This document shows, one piece after another, positions 52,839-64,000 of a DNA stretch of 64,000 nt (within the stretch, counting starts at the first letter, position 1; each line of letters opens with the position of its first letter). Position numbers and translations under genes: made by a program. Origin of the DNA: Glandiceps talaboti (lineage: Eukaryota > Hemichordata > Enteropneusta > Spengelidae); contig NC_135549.1 of NCBI RefSeq assembly GCF_964340395.1, positions 23,121,342-23,185,341 on the forward strand, read 5' to 3'. The notes under the pieces were generated by a model, which was not told the origin of the DNA, searched no databases, and saw only the letters and a program-made list of their open reading frames with translations.

Positions 52839-53279
52839 TAAATGCCGTCCGGGTAAATACACGCCGACGTAGGAGGCGTGTATTGCCAGGATGGCATTTA
52901 TCTTGTACCCCGGCTAATAATTCAATGGTGTCATATTCTTACCAGGAAAAAGTTCATACACCCATTGTTTATGTTTTGATTTTCGACAAGACACCCTGAC
53001 ATCAAAAATACAACTTTCAACGAAATTGTTTATCTGTGTCTAGTGTAAAGAAACAGCATATTAATTACATGCAAATGAAATACATCATTCAAACTTTTGA
53101 AAAGTCGTGTATTACGAAGCAATAGTAGTACCGTCTACCTCTCGCAAGTTGTAGTAAAATACACCATTCAAACTACAATGCAATACCGTCCACAATTATT
53201 GTGACTTTTTGTCCATTCCGTCTTCATCCCTATCTTCGGCCCAACTATTCCAAACTTGCATGATGAGCTAGTATTTTTT

Positions 53280-53377
53280 TCAGTGTATTTCTGTGTGTTT
53301 TTCAGTACACTTGCCTTCAGTTTCTGATCTATGTCCTCAGCTGTCATAACAGCAAACCGTCGCTTTCCCCCTGCCAT
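53280..53377 (-). pseudogene. N-terminal scrap of the same recombinase ORF, unit 2
   Basis: From ATG at 53377 the - strand reads MAGGKRRFAVMTAEDIDQKL, then KASVLKNTQK. It aligns with the scrap at 52284, and the protein frame is better kept than the flanking DNA. Like unit 1 it stops matching after about 30 residues. Confidence 0.45.
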
Positions 53378-53714
53378 TATACCGTCTACCTTGTAGTATG
53401 TGTATTTTATTCACCTTCTAAATACACTCTGAGGTAATGTTTATTATTACGAAAATAGTGTTCAACGTGTGAACGGAAGTCTTATCTGTTCAGTCACAGT
53501 CTGGGGTCATGTTTTTGTTATGATTGTCTGCGTCTAATCACTCTTCCCTGGATGCCATTAATTGGATCTCATACACAGAAAATACACTCCCGCCACTAAC
53601 ATTTGATAAATTTGCTACTCTGCTCATACACCTGTCTTCACGCTTTTCCCTGATTGGTCAATAGCCCTCATTTGTAACTGTCAGTCGAAATTTAACGCCC
53701 AGCCGGAGTACAAG

Positions 53715-53805
53715 TATGTATGTATGTATGTATGTATGTATGTATGTATGTATGTATGTATGTATGTATGTATGTATGTATGCATGCATGCACGCACGCA
53801 CGCAT

Positions 53806-53836
<31 letters not shown>

Positions 53837-53930
53837 TGTACAAATGTATGTATGTATGTATGTATGTATGTATGTATGTATGTATGTATGTATGTATGTA
53901 TGTATGTATGTATGTGTGTGTGTGGGGGGG
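53715..53930. repeat. (TATG)n with central (CACG)n/(CATG)n, third array
   Basis: Central gcacgcacgc block between two tatg runs; ends in gt and a G run. Confidence 0.95.
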
Positions 53931-56328
53931 GGAGCGATGTGTATACAAATTGTTATTGCAGTTTTCAGGCCATAGCTTATATATGTAATCTCATTACGTA
54001 TACATTTGGTTTATCTATGCATGCATATGAGGTGACAATTATTTTGTGTGTGTCAATTTATATAAAGTGGACACAGATATAGTTTGTAAATTATGAAAGA
54101 TACCCATAAAGTATCGTCGATTTCACTTTAATACTACAATTTCCTCTTCAAGAGGGCATTAGTATCGTGTATGTACCGTAACTGATTTTATGTTTACGTC
54201 AGCGGGAAGACATTGTGCATTGGCTTGCGAGAAATAGTATGTATGTATTATGTGGTGAACTCTATTCGTGATAACCCTACAGTAGGGACCTTCTTCTTCC
54301 AAAGCCTGCAATACGTATTAGGATGTCATTCCTTGTCGGAGACATCAGAGGTCATTTCAAGTTCAAGAATACTCTCGTAAATCTCATAAATGTCAGTAAT
54401 ATCATCGCTTACATAAACAAATGTTGTATATATCTATCAACACGATCATTGTACTAATATTAGTTACCACCCATTTCCTATATAGTGAGCTTACTTATCC
54501 TGTGAAATAAAGTATTCTGATTTTAGCCACAACTGGAGTGACTCCTCTCTCTCTATTCACCGTTCCCCCACACTCTGCCTCACAACAACCTGCCCTTCTA
54601 ATGTGCCTAGCCACATTCCTACCGTATACCGTTATTGACAATGTCTCTCACTACATGAGAAAAATGAGCTAAAGGAACATATCTCTCATTTATAATGAAA
54701 ACTTAATTTCAAATAATGATGGATTTGTTTGCAATGGTGATAAAAGCTGCCCTTCTATGGCCTCTTCCTATTCAAAGTGGTATGACACCCACTCATGAGT
54801 CATTTCTCTGAATAGATATTTGTGAATATAGTGATCAGCCAACTAAACCCTAGTCCAGTTCCTGACGACCGTGTTCGGACTTAACACTGCGCCGTCTTTA
54901 CACATTACGTCTGGTCAGTGTCATTATTCAAGGCGTTAAATGGGGGGGGGGGGGGGTGTTAAATCATACACCCTTCACCAACGTTGGTGGAGGGTCTATG
55001 ATTAAATGCCATGCTGGGCACAAAACAAGTATCTTCTTACTGTGCTGGGGTGAAGCGCAAAAAGCGCATGTCAGTAGTAATCCATTACAAATTGACAGGC
55101 CGTCGGCGTCATCGCTCATTAATATTCAGTTGGTACAGCTGCAGTGGGAATTTTATTTAGCACATAATAACAAGTTGTCGTTCATGTTTTCATTTGAATA
55201 ACACCTAGAAGCGGTCTCATCATCATATAATGTTTGGTTTTGTTGATCTTGATGGGGGAAACAACTTTTACCAACATATCCCATTATACTACCTCTATAC
55301 GCTTGGGTAAATACACCACTTATTATAGTAATATACTGAGCCATACTGAGGTAGATTGAAAATTTTCAACTGTAGATTGCTAAAATTTTATGGGTTGCTG
55401 GTTGTTGTTGTTCAAGTTGTTGTTGTTTTTCGACCATGCCCAACATCAGCGCATGCCACTCTCCTTCGTTCCCCTTGCCTTGACTTCCAGGCATTGTTTT
55501 AGTTTTAGTTTTAGTTTTAGTTTTAGTTTTGTTTACTTCTTTTCAAAACATTTGGAACAATATCCACAGGAAAGGAAGTAGTGAAATGATCTCAGCACCG
55601 ATATATAGTACCACCAACAGTTTACTGCGACAACTAGATGTCTGAGTAAAAAACCTAACCCCACCTCTAGTCTGTTGAAACTAAAATCACGTGGGGATGC
55701 GATAACGTCATCATGTTTATATGAACGCTTTAGGGAGGAGCACAGAATTCTGTTCGAGAGTAACGACTGTGACTAGACGTAAAACCGGAACACGGTCGTC
55801 AGGAATAGACTAACTAAACCCGTGAGACCACATCACCAAACATTAAGTAAACCCTCCTCAGGGCAAGTTCACGTCAAAGGTAATGACTGTGACAGGTTTA
55901 GGGTTAATTAAAGATGGACTAGCTGTTAAAGGAACGTTTTTAAAAAAAAAATGTTTTGTTAGATATAATGACTTACTCGTAATATAGTGAATCACCCATA
56001 GGTAAATGTATTTATGGAGCTGTATACATTAATATGGTAAAATAAATCTTATCGAATTAATTTTTGTGTCCGCACCGAAAATCAACCTCTATACGATCGG
56101 ATTTCAACCTGATACTGTACTACTATGAAATGGATAGAATCTACCTCTATATATACAATGTCTAATTATTGGTATTTTACCAATTTTCACGAAATGTCGA
56201 GGGTTTCGGGGAATAGTGGGGGGGGGGGGGGCATTGCCACAATGTCATGGCCATATCTGAACTCTCGTATGATGTGTTTTCTTGTCCCATTTTTTAAAAT
56301 TTTCGTCCATTATTATTACTTCACATAG
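53931..56328. other. no supported gene
   Basis: AT-rich sequence with the palindrome at 54965, (TTTTAG)n at about 55498-55530 and a G run at 56217-56231. Open frames are short and without domain or splice support. Confidence 0.45.
54965..55000. repeat. 36-bp near-perfect palindrome centred on ACCAACGTTGGT
   Basis: It pairs over 36 bp with two mismatches and shares its core and outer CATA/TATG with 52402-52431. It follows a G run at about 54942-54957. Confidence 0.85.
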
Positions 56329-56420
56329 ACTGTATGTATGTATGTATGTATGTATGTATGTATGTATGTATGTATGTATGTATGTATGTATGTATGTATG
56401 TATGTATGTATGTATGTATG

Positions 56421-56482
<62 letters not shown>
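56329..56482. repeat. (TATG)n then (TA)n microsatellite
   Basis: About 98 bp of tatg followed by about 56 bp of ta. Confidence 0.95.
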
Positions 56483-56487
<5 letters not shown>

Positions 56488-56579
56488 TAGTATCAAACTC
56501 GTAGAATAGAGTGCTCGATGCTTGGGTAAGCAGGGCGGGAATAATCGAAGTAAGTTGGTTGGAACTTGAGGTGCTTAGT

Positions 56580-56581
<2 letters not shown>
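56483..56581. mobile_element. short element between (TA)n tracts, relative of 46583-46788
   Basis: It shares agtatcaaact and a similar order of gtgctc and ggaact blocks with the segment after the (TA)n at 46582. It has no hairpin. Similarity is weak. Confidence 0.35.

Positions 56582-56659
<78 letters not shown>
56582..56659. repeat. (TA)n microsatellite
   Basis: Pure ta run. Confidence 0.95.
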
Positions 56660-56664
<5 letters not shown>

Positions 56665-57024
56665 CACGTAAAGTGGTGTCAATTTTAACTCCCCATAGTG
56701 CACGACAGGCTTAGCAGTTCCATGATGTCTGAAATTAGCGTGTCAAAACGTCAAACACCGACATTTGTCTTAACGAATAGGAATGAATGATAAATTAAGT
56801 GTCACGTTAGGTGATGGTTATTGCCTTCATATCTACATCCCACTGGATTAGAATGTTAATTATTAATAAAGTCACCATCTACGTTATCAAAATATTTGTG
56901 CAAGCTGTCATCTCTTCATTAGTACTAACCATCATTGCATATTATAAGCATGTCTTACTTGCTGATCTATTGATGCCAAATTGATGAATTAAATATGTCA
57001 TCTGTGACGCATGCGCTGTAATAA

Positions 57025-57406
57025 GGCCTAATAAAAAAATTGTGTGGCTCCGATTACGCTCAATTTTTAGGGTCGGTAAGTTTTTTATTTTACTTTTATT
57101 ATTATATATATATTTTTTCATAGGTGACAGGAAGTTAACGTTTTCCGTTGTGTTCCAAATGGTCTCTGTGTTATTGGCTTCTTCTCATCAGATGTACACC
57201 CATTACAGATTAGAAGAACAGTTTCATATTGTCTTTTTAAGTTAATGTCAGCTTCCGCATCCATTATTTCTGACGAGGCTTCACAATTTTTCGCGATTTT
57301 ATTATTTTTTTGTCGAATATGTAAAAATAAAAAAGTTTAGGATCAGCAGTGAAAAACTAGGTGTGGTCTGGTAACCGGAACAACACAATTTTTTAAGTAC
57401 TAGGTC
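57025..57406 (-). mobile_element. PIF/Harbinger-like MITE, copy 3 (inverted)
   Basis: It starts GGCCTAATAAAAAAATTGTG and ends TTTTTAAGTACTAGGTC. The internal text is the reverse complement of copies 1 and 2. The left flank is TAA and the right is TAC, so the target duplication has decayed or the end is displaced. Confidence 0.7.
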
Positions 57407-57788
57407 TACAGGCGAAAAAAATAGTATGTGTCCGATAACCCTATAGTATAAGCCCCCGATCCCGAACATTTTTTACATGCAAAAAGATAAAATTGTAACA
57501 ATTTATTTCCGTCCCCATGTACCCATTCATGCCTTTGCCTCATCTGTGTTCACCTTTTAAAAAAAAGCCGTAGTCCGGAGAGGAAGCAGGTCTTTTTAGA
57601 CTATGACAGTATACAGCCTAGATATTGTGTTAGTCTGATTCTCTTCACTTACTTCTTTTACACCTCACCAAACTCTCACGGAAGTATTGTGACCGATGAC
57701 TATTTTATCTTGGGGTCAAAGTAATTGAAAATAATTAAATTAAAATAAAATATACTTCCGACCTTCCCTATTTCCTGAAGTCATGTTA

Positions 57789-57949
57789 GGCCTAAATAAA
57801 TCTTTGGTTCCGGGAAAACAACATAAAACATAACTACCTGAACTAGACACTCAGACATGAAATTTAAAAAAAAAGAGAGTCAAATCTACCTACCTACCCA
57901 ACCTATTATAAAATTGAGCATAATCGGAACCACACAATTTTTTTGGGCC
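57789..57949 (+). mobile_element. PIF/Harbinger-like MITE, copy 4, internally deleted
   Basis: 161 bp with both termini (GGCCTAAATAAATCTTTGG and ACACAATTTTTTTGGGCC) and TTA on both sides (57786-57788, 57950-57952). The middle is missing, and the cctgaactagacactcagac block is kept. Confidence 0.75.
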
Positions 57950-58647
57950 TTAATATCGGTAACAAACATTTTTTTTTACTACGTCTTGAATTTTCATATT
58001 AATAACCTAAAGTCCACCACCGACCAACACATTATTCTAAGCATATACAGTGGAGGCCTTGATCTGCTGCTGAAAATGTTTACCTATTATAGTATCTAAT
58101 CTGTTTGTGCAGAGCAGTGCATGCTGGGGAATGCTTCATGTCCAATATTGTAGGCTAAATGAAAATGAGAATCTGGGGAAACAGTATTTCAAATACTCAG
58201 TGTGGAGTAATGATGCAGTACATTCTTCCAAGTCTAAAAATGGGTTTACAAGGCCTGTTGTAATTTACTCGATTCAGAAGTGATAACTTGTCGCGGAAGT
58301 ACCTACAGTGTTGGACGTGAAGTATTCCCCAACATGTCGTAGGCGGGGCCTCCAGCGGTGAGAGTCTGGGTAACCGAGACTAGTAGTCTAGTAGACGTGG
58401 ATAAACACATCATGCGTAAATAGATTTCCTGTGAAATGAGGGGCGCCCTCGCTATACTTACGTTGTAATTCACTTGTTCTTTCGTCTTATGATTCAAAAC
58501 TTCAAAGTTCGCGTAATTTATTGAGCAATCAAATTTTCTGAAACAGACATTGCAATTTAAGCTTTTTCAAAATTTAACATTTCTAAGCTTAATGTTCTTC
58601 ATTTGTAGGTTTATCGGCAATTTTCCTTGTCACGTGATCTGATCAAA

Positions 58648-59257
58648 ATGGTTTCCAAATCTCTACTGTGCACGGTCCTCGTTGGTAAGTTTAACTATTC
58701 AGTACATATTATGTAGAGACCCAATATAATTGCATTATGTGGAATCCAATACAATTATATATATAATCTGAACGTACGACATTTTTTTTCTTTCTCCTTC
58801 CAGGTGTTTTAGTCAGCTGTTGTCATGGTCAGGAATGTCCATCAAACATGGTGGAAATAAGTACCTGGTTTATGGATTCCATTTCTACCTGCATGAAGGA
58901 AATGATGAAAAGCCTACGTGCAGACAAAGATAAATCTAATTGCGGGTAAACTATCAATCTATTTGCTGTACTCTGTGTGACAACCACAACCACCACCACA
59001 CACACATCACTACAATGACCACCACATAAACTACCACCACCAACAAGCACTACCACCATAAACATCACAATGATCACCACCACAAACCATCCACTCAAAC
59101 AACACCATCGCCGTCGCCACCCACAAACAGCACCTCCACCACAACACAAACACTACCAACATTACCACCGCAAACACTATAACCACCCCAAACATTGCCA
59201 CCACCACCACCACCACCACCACCACCACCACCACCACAACAACAACAAACATATCAA

Positions 59258-59328
<71 letters not shown>

Positions 59329-60974
59329 CAAACACCGTCTCCAACACTAATATTAACTAACACATAGACTTGCATAAAACACTGACACATCTAAGTTATT
59401 AAGACAATCCAAACATTGGGTCTTATACCCACTGAGAGTTTGCAGACATAAAGCGCCCTCAATCGATAAACACTATGTAGATTGACAAGTCTGAATTGAT
59501 TGTTTGTTTATTGAATGTTTTATTGCTTCCATGTGATCTATAGGGAAATGTTATCCACCTTGACATTGGAGAGACATTTATCGTCCATTCTTCACATTTT
59601 GCCCATCATCAGCTAGTTATGCAGAAAGTGTCTAACATTTAAAAAAAATGTTTTCATAATTAATTTAGGGGGTTGGGGTTGAGGTAGAGATAGAACAGCT
59701 ATACATAATAATACCAACAGTTTATACTTTCAAATACAACATTATCGTCTATTTCTTCTCTTCATAGTGACATCCTTTCTACGAATGATGCTTGTATCGG
59801 GGGAAAAGTAAGCTCATGCGCCGATGAAACGGCCGATGCTCAGCTAAAAATGATAATACAATCGTTAGCTGGTGGTGCTAATATGTCTACTAGCTTGAAC
59901 GGTGTATTCTGTACTGGAGAAAGTTTGGATGCAATAGATGGCGCTGGTGGCGCTGTGCAAGAATTGGAGATTCCACAATGTGATAGCAATGCACTGAGTG
60001 CTGCTATTGAGGACTGCTCCAAAGATTTCGTCCCAGCTTTCAAAGCTGACCCTATCGACACTAAATTATGCAAGTAAGTTGTTTTCGGGTCTGAGTTATC
60101 GTCCTTGTTCCCTAGATCAAAGGAAACCGGAGTAAACGGGGAAACTCCGCGTTGTTCTATTCGGTATAGAGTCAAAAACCATGATCATTTTTCTTCCATA
60201 CAAAGCTGATAGATTATTTTTAAATTGATAAATTTATGATGCAATTTGTTGGTGTTTCAGAGTGTTGGCAAATTAATAACGAAATATCCGAAATGAAATG
60301 ATTTTTTTTTTTACATCAGAATTCTGGCTCGCATCCAGGTTTTGTCATTGGAACACAACTCCAGGAAATAAGGGCATTTCATGAAGTTTAGGTTCTGGAG
60401 AATAATTTCATAATTTTCAAATCACATTGCCAAGAAACATCAAATTGAGACTTGTTTCACATTCATTGTTTTGTGACAGTCAACAAATGTTCACGAGTGC
60501 CAAATGCTTACATGTATTATCTTCATGAATATGTATTGCTCATCGAATGCATATCTATATTCCTGCTAACTCCCATGATGCATCGCTTGACCGTTTGTAG
60601 GTCAATGAATATGAAGCAAGTTTCAATTTTGCACACAATGTATGTATATTTGTGATACATTTTGTTATGTATGAGTTATATTAAAATGGACAGCCAATCA
60701 GTATGGTATAGTAGAAAATGTAACACGTAATCTCCTTTTATCCCACAGGTTATATGACGAGATGACGGAATGCGAGTTTACCAAAATCAAGGAAGGGAAT
60801 GTTTGTCAACAAGTTGATCAAAGTATATTGGACGGGACCGAGAAGTCAAGGAAGGATTCCAACTTTTTCTGCGTCGACACAGCAGTAGATGATGGCGGCT
60901 CTGCCGGCTATTTAAAGATTTCCACTTTCGGATTTTTGATTTTATCTCTTCTCAGTATTTGGTACATGTTTTGA
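58648..60974 (+). CDS. gene B: secreted 12-cysteine protein with probable GPI-type tail
   Basis: Four exons: 58648-58684 (ATG, gtaagt, phase 1), 58804-58945 (gtaaac, phase 2), 59768-60073 (gtaagt, phase 2) and 60749-60974 (TGA), for 236 residues. MVSKSLLCTVLVGVLVSCC is a signal peptide. Twelve following cysteines pair in order with those of gene A, consistent with six disulfides. Landmarks are CMKEMMKSLRAD in exon 2, CSKDFVPAFKADPIDTKLC in exon 3 and NFFC in exon 4. NMS is a possible N-glycosylation site. The C-terminus DDGGSAGYLKISTFGFLILS continues hydrophobic to the end without basic residues, as in a GPI signal. Mature part about 190 residues. Identical intron phases in gene A show common descent. 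No known family recognised; an extracellular, surface-bound role is inferred. Confidence 0.85.
59191..59332. repeat. (CCA)n(CAA)n(CAT)n compound repeat in gene B intron 2
   Basis: Perfect trinucleotide runs; the surrounding 58980-59190 is a degenerate CCA/ACA-rich sequence. The poly-His/Ile/Asp frames are artefacts. Confidence 0.95.
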
Positions 60975-61097
60975 TTGATATAGCATGGAAATGTATCGTA
61001 CTGCGGACATTTCAAATTAGTCGTAGTCCGTTGTATTGATATTTAGATGATGTTATAGTACCAAGTAGCTTGTAAGGTTAGTCTGTGCATAAATGAT

Positions 61098-61103
61098 ATT
61101 AAA
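61098..61103 (+). other. possible polyadenylation signal of gene B
   Basis: ATTAAA 124 bp after the stop is the nearest variant hexamer. There is no independent support. Confidence 0.25.
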
Positions 61104-61508
61104 AGTACAGTCATGTATATCTGTATGTGATGTTTCCTTGCTAGCCTGTTTACGGCGAGAGTGGTACTCCGTTTATGTCAAAAGTGGAATACGAGATGTA
61201 AACGTACCACTGGCGTCGAACCAGGCTGTCATTTCTCTGCTTGCATATATGTCGTATCTGTGTTCACGATGTCGATGGCGGCAGTGCTTTACGTTATAAA
61301 AATAACTTTCACTTATACATCGATCACAGTTTTCAATAATTTTTTTTTTTGGGAATCGGGGTTAACCCCTCTTCCAATCTCTGTCTTTCTAGAGTGTAGA
61401 ACGCTCTGGAAAGAACGGTATTCGTGTACGCCAAAAACGGGAAGAAAAGTTCCCAAGGAACCTTGATGATATTTCCAGATATTGTCCTGATGTGGAAGCA
61501 GCATTATT

Positions 61509-61722
61509 AAGTCTTACTCAGCCTACCTGTCGATTGAGGGCGCTAATGCTACTACACTATTCCTTCTATTCAATCTGACATTTTGATTTTTTGAATTTTC
61601 GCTCATCCATCTCGATGCTTGACGAGCCAAAATTCAAAAAAAAAATCTAAATGTCAGATAGGATAGCAGGAATAGTGTAGTAGCATTACTCCTTCAAGTC
61701 TACAGGTAGGCTGAGTCTGACT
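61509..61722. mobile_element. foldback element
   Basis: Arms of about 90 bp (61509-61599 and 61628-61722): the left has tactcagcctacctg and taatgctactacactattcc, the right has their inverse. The centre is about 28 bp. A few indels separate the arms. Confidence 0.75.
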
Positions 61723-62386
61723 ACACGCAATGTATGGACTGAGTTGTAGAAGTGTTTGGATATAACACATAATACAAGTCCCCTATTATACACCTCAGAC
61801 AACCAAGGTGGGTTGTCTGAGTGCACATGATAAAGGGACTGTATACGTCATAAATGACATATCTAAACATATTAACACTTACATTAATTATGACGTCATA
61901 CATTGCATGGTCGATGTTGATGACCACTAGTCAATCATCTGTTCGGTTGTTGTTTCCTCAGAAAACAAATATTCGACAATCGTTATCCGTCACAGATCGT
62001 CAGAGATTTTTCATCATATTGTATTTGTATAGGGACAGTTTTTTTTTAAAGTTGTGATCATGGAAACATCATATTGTCGTCAAGACACGTGATGGGTGAG
62101 AAATGATTAAGAACAGTTTTTTTCTTGTCACGTGTGTATTTTTTTGATATTGTTCCCGTACTTCTGGTTTCGTATCAAGATCTACTACTGAGAACAGTAC
62201 AGTGGAATTTAATTGAGTTAGATTTTAAAAAATAATTTTTACCATTTCTCAACAGGGTTTATTAGTTAAAGCAATATTGCTGTAACTGACGATATGAATG
62301 CAATAAACGTTGTTTAAAAGACTGTTGACAAACAAGCGTTTCTTTATATTATTGTTGTTTCGTATCTTTTGCGACACAGTTGTACT

Positions 62387-62695
62387 ACAACTGTTGACAT
62401 CAGACCGCGGAGGAACAGAACCTGTTAGTAAGTGTTACAAGCAGGGAAAGTAAACAAATGAATTGGATTAATAACAATTTGGCACAGTATGTTGGAAGTA
62501 CAGAGACTTGCATTTTCACAAACAAATCTCCAGTTCCCCTAGCATTCCATGTACACACCACATAAAGAGGCTATAAAACTGTTCTTATCAAACCATGGTG
62601 TGTGATACAAGTCTCTTTGCTAATCCGACATGCTGAGCCAAGTGTTATTAATCCAATTCATTTGTTTACTTTCCCTGATGTCAGCAGTTGTATAT
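62387..62695. mobile_element. foldback element with one interrupted arm
   Basis: The arms share gggaaagtaaacaaatgaat and tggattaataaca (left) with their inverse near 62641-62675. The outer gttgacatcag is also matched at the right end. The left arm carries about 40 extra bases between these blocks, suggesting a small insertion or a right-arm deletion. Confidence 0.7.
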
Positions 62696-64000
62696 TGTAA
62701 GTCGTGGGGCCGAGGGGGGGGGGGGGGTGGGCTTAATAAATTAAGTTAGGGTATATACATATGTTTTGACCAAACCTTTTTCTTTTGATTTTTGATCTTT
62801 CTGCATAATGTAGAGGTTTGACGCCCGCTTTGACTGCATTTGCGACCTTTGGGTCCCATATTTTGGACAAATTAATGTTTTCATGACAAGTTCACATTTT
62901 TCCGAATATTTGGAGAGCATAGTTTCCTGGTTGCCGATTTTCAAATTTTCTGAGAGTTTTCACTCCTGTTTTCAGGCAAAATGTCAAATGTAGAAACTGT
63001 AGACCCACAGACCCACTTGACCCTTCGTTTCTGGCTGAAATTTAGACTTTTGGCCCTAGTTTCTTGAATTGTTGTAGCGTTTGTGCTTGTAATATGAATC
63101 CGCCAGGGTACACCTGTATCGTACCCATTATCCAGCCAAGTACCCCTTCCCCCCGGGATGTAAATCGACTAAACTAGTTATACTTGTATGGTATATAGTC
63201 ACACTGTTACACAATACGATTTTCATGGAAGAAGCCTCTACCAATAAAAGACAAACCTTTGATATGCACAATTTTTTACACCAAAATTCTTTCGGACATT
63301 TTGATATACGGTCCATTATATTGTATATACGTGGCTGCGACGTTAAGAGATCTCTCCCTGTACCAATTGAAACCGAGATTCTCTTTACGAAGATAGACAC
63401 AGATGAAAACTATTGTTGTTCGATGTCGTAGATCACACCATGCAAGTGGATGATAGCGGTGTGTTGGTTTCCGTTGTAGTAAGAATAGCTGCTTGGGTAA
63501 CAAACATAATCATGGAGCCGGTAATTTTAGCTAGATGTAATTTCCATATGATTGTCACGCACTAACACATTTGGTTATATTAGTGCGATAAACCATTACA
63601 GTTTAGCAAAAAAAGATGCACTTTTACCGGCGTCGAGGCGTACTTAATATCAAGATTAAAAACATTTTTCAAAATCAAGGTTGAACACGGGTAGAGACAC
63701 AATCCTTGTGATGATGGAGAAGGGAAGCCAACCATTGATTTATTGCAATAGACATGTTGCCGGTTCCAAGATGCATTGCGCGTCTCTCCATGCGCGGAGG
63801 GGTTTGCACGCGCTACTCACTGGGATGGTTGTCACATGACGGTACCCTGGGTTTACCCGTAAAACCCCACTCTGTCATCGATGGCGTTCAGTCTTTGTTC
63901 TATAAAATCACCCATAATTAAAGAGGCCAACATGTCTTACCATCATTTCCTGATGAAAAAGTTATTTCAAATGTAATAAAGACAAAACAAGACTAAATCT

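Larger units (their letters stand above)
51431..53917. repeat. tandem duplication: two units of about 1.3 and 1.0 kb plus a third (TATG)n
   Basis: Each unit has, in order: (TATG)n (51431, 52741), a hairpin with aatgccgtccgggtaa and its inverse (51617-51692, 52838-52905), a cattcttaccaggaa-type block, and a block gacatcaaaaatacaact. Then come a - strand coding scrap (52194-52284; 53280-53377), and finally cactcttccctggatg and gatctcatacacagaaaata leading into the next (TATG)n. The third (TATG)n at 53715 is not followed by the hairpin. Copies differ by substitutions and small indels, so the duplication is not recent. Confidence 0.75.
60975..64000. other. 3' flank of gene B, no further gene seen
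   Basis: It contains the two foldback elements at 61509 and 62387, a G run at 62715-62727 and a segment at 63368-63440 similar to 33230-33305. Open frames are short and have no recognisable domain. Confidence 0.45.

Noticed and set aside
55498-55530. (TTTTAG)n as interstitial telomere-like repeat
   Set aside because: Only about five units and not the usual animal telomere unit TTAGGG.

Overview
This is an AT-rich stretch of an animal nuclear genome, not bacterial: genes are split by GT-AG introns, coding exons are sparse, and most of the window is introns or intergenic DNA full of microsatellites, minisatellites and small inverted-repeat transposons. A single-domain galactose-3-O-sulfotransferase of metazoan type with a type II membrane anchor supports an animal. 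The repeat style fits an invertebrate, possibly a deuterostome such as a hemichordate or lancelet, but the species cannot be fixed from sequence alone.

Layout. (1) 1-12.2 kb, + strand: the 3' half of a gene I cannot name. Four exons (4700-4897, 8140-8262, 10491-10537, 12049-12177) join in compatible phases and encode a Ser/Lys-rich, probably disordered C-terminal tail with repeated basic-Ser motifs. (2) 12.2-29.9 kb: no convincing gene; tandem repeats, a composite repeat at 15.2-16.5 kb, a tandem array flanked by perfect inverted repeats at 17.3-17.9 kb and a Harbinger-like MITE. (3) 29.9-32.7 kb, + strand: gene A, a secreted protein with 12 framework cysteines whose frame is cut by TAA just before what looks like a C-terminal membrane or GPI tail. 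(4) 38.9-43.4 kb, + strand: a Gal3ST-type sulfotransferase with a signal-anchor exon and a large catalytic last exon. (5) 44.7-46.35 kb, - strand: a decayed non-LTR retrotransposon. (6) 46.4-58 kb: repeats, including a 73-bp-arm perfect hairpin set between (TA)n tracts, a hAT-like MITE with 8-bp target duplication, and a tandem duplication at 51.4-53.9 kb carrying N-terminal pieces of a probable tyrosine-recombinase (Crypton/KIAA1958-like) ORF. (7) 58.6-61.0 kb, + strand: gene B, an intact paralogue of gene A with the same exon phases and the same 12-cysteine framework.

Genes A and B are the main novelty: a small, apparently undescribed secreted/surface protein family in two copies about 29 kb apart in the same orientation, flanking the sulfotransferase. 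The sulfotransferase would act in the Golgi on galactose-containing glycans. No functional link between it and genes A/B is shown by the sequence.
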